DNA of 5,467 bases. It comes from Acidobacteriota bacterium. Its GTDB lineage: Bacteria; Acidobacteriota; Vicinamibacteria; Vicinamibacterales; SCN-69-37. The stretch lies in the NCBI GenBank assembly GCA_021824055.1, contig JAKALV010000226.1:1-5467 (forward strand). Direction: 5' to 3'. Both the position numbers and the translations under genes were made by a program. Under the pieces are notes generated by a model that made no database searches, was not told the origin of the DNA, and was given only the letters and a program-made list of their open reading frames with translations. Each line of letters starts with the position of its first letter. The first letter of the stretch is position 1. This document shows, piece by piece, positions 5,152 through 5,467 of the stretch.

Positions 5152-5467
5152 ATGCTCGCCGCCCTGCTCCTGAGCGCGCTGCTCGACGTGCCGTATGTGG
5201 CGCAAACACCGGAACTCTGCGGCGGCGCCGCCGTCGCGATGGTGATGCGCTACTGGGGCGCTCGCGATGTGTTTCCGCAAGACTTCGCGCCGCTCGTCAG
5301 CGCCGGCGACGCCGGCATTCTGACGGGCGCCCTCACGACGGCCGTCCGCGACCGCGGCTGGCAGGCGCTGGACGTGCCGGCCGGCAGTGACGACGGCCCC
5401 GCGCGCATTCAATCCGAACTCAACAAGGGCCGGCCCCTCATCGCGCTGATCGAGGTGAGCCCCCGCA
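5152..5467 (+). CDS. C39-like cysteine peptidase family protein (3' end beyond window)
   Basis: The frame opens at ATG 5152 and runs off the window after 105 codons. The N-terminus MLAALLLSALL is a short hydrophobic stretch, either a minimal signal peptide or the end of one. It is followed at once by DVPYVAQTPELCGGAAVAM, the active-site block of C39/papain-like peptidases, with Gln18 as the oxyanion-hole residue and Cys23 as the nucleophile. Then come MRYWG, a DFAPLV segment, a GILTGAL segment and GRPLIALIEV, which are the usual blocks between Cys and the catalytic His. The His and Asp lie beyond the window, so activity cannot be judged. No ATG, GTG or TTG lies upstream in frame within the intergenic gap, and no ribosome-binding site is visible, so the start is less certain than the family. 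C39 domains cut double-glycine leader peptides in bacteriocin exporters, but free-standing exported relatives like this have unknown substrates. Confidence 0.8.
   Translation, partial: MLAALLLSALLDVPYVAQTPELCGGAAVAMVMRYWGARDVFPQDFAPLVSAGDAGILTGALTTAVRDRGWQALDVPAGSDDGPARIQSELNKGRPLIALIEVSPR

Overview
This is a GC-rich window made almost entirely of cell-envelope genes. Several traits point to a Gram-negative, probably soil-type Acidobacteriota (Vicinamibacteria-like) genome: an OmpA-family barrel/Ig-like/OmpA protein, a lipoprotein with a glycine zipper, an OsmY-like double-BON protein, and family textures I associate with that phylum. The taxonomic call is inference from protein style, not from a marker gene.

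Layout. On the minus strand, reading from about 4104 down to the left edge, four genes lie in one tight head-to-tail series. They are an OmpA-like outer-membrane protein (4104-2392), a small exported protein of unknown function (2370-1993), a glycine-zipper lipoprotein (1939-1133), and a long reading frame that starts at 1125 and runs off the window. Gaps are 21, 53 and 7 bp, so they look like one operon. On the plus strand, across a 404-bp divergent intergenic region, are a two-BON-domain periplasmic protein (4509-5096) and the start of a C39-like cysteine peptidase (5152 to beyond 5467). The left-hand genes therefore face away from the right-hand ones, and the 4105-4508 gap must hold both sets of control signals. 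It contains several clean inverted repeats.

The genes fit an envelope-maintenance theme. The OmpA protein links outer membrane to cell wall, glycine-zipper and BON proteins act in the periplasm or bind membrane lipid, and the peptidase-like protein is probably exported. No mobile element, CRISPR array, RNA gene or phage feature was seen.

The most unusual points are these. (1) The last minus-strand frame joins a complete DUF883/ElaB-YqjD-type anchor protein, in frame and without a stop, to what looks like a full signal peptide plus exported protein. (2) The OmpA domain has lost the usual His and Asp of its peptidoglycan-binding HTD motif, replaced by Asn and Cys. (3) Three stem-forming palindromes are stacked in the 115 bp before the BON gene, one abutting its ribosome-binding site. 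(4) A perfect 11-bp stem-loop lies 9 nt before the peptidase start and is flanked by an 8-bp direct repeat.
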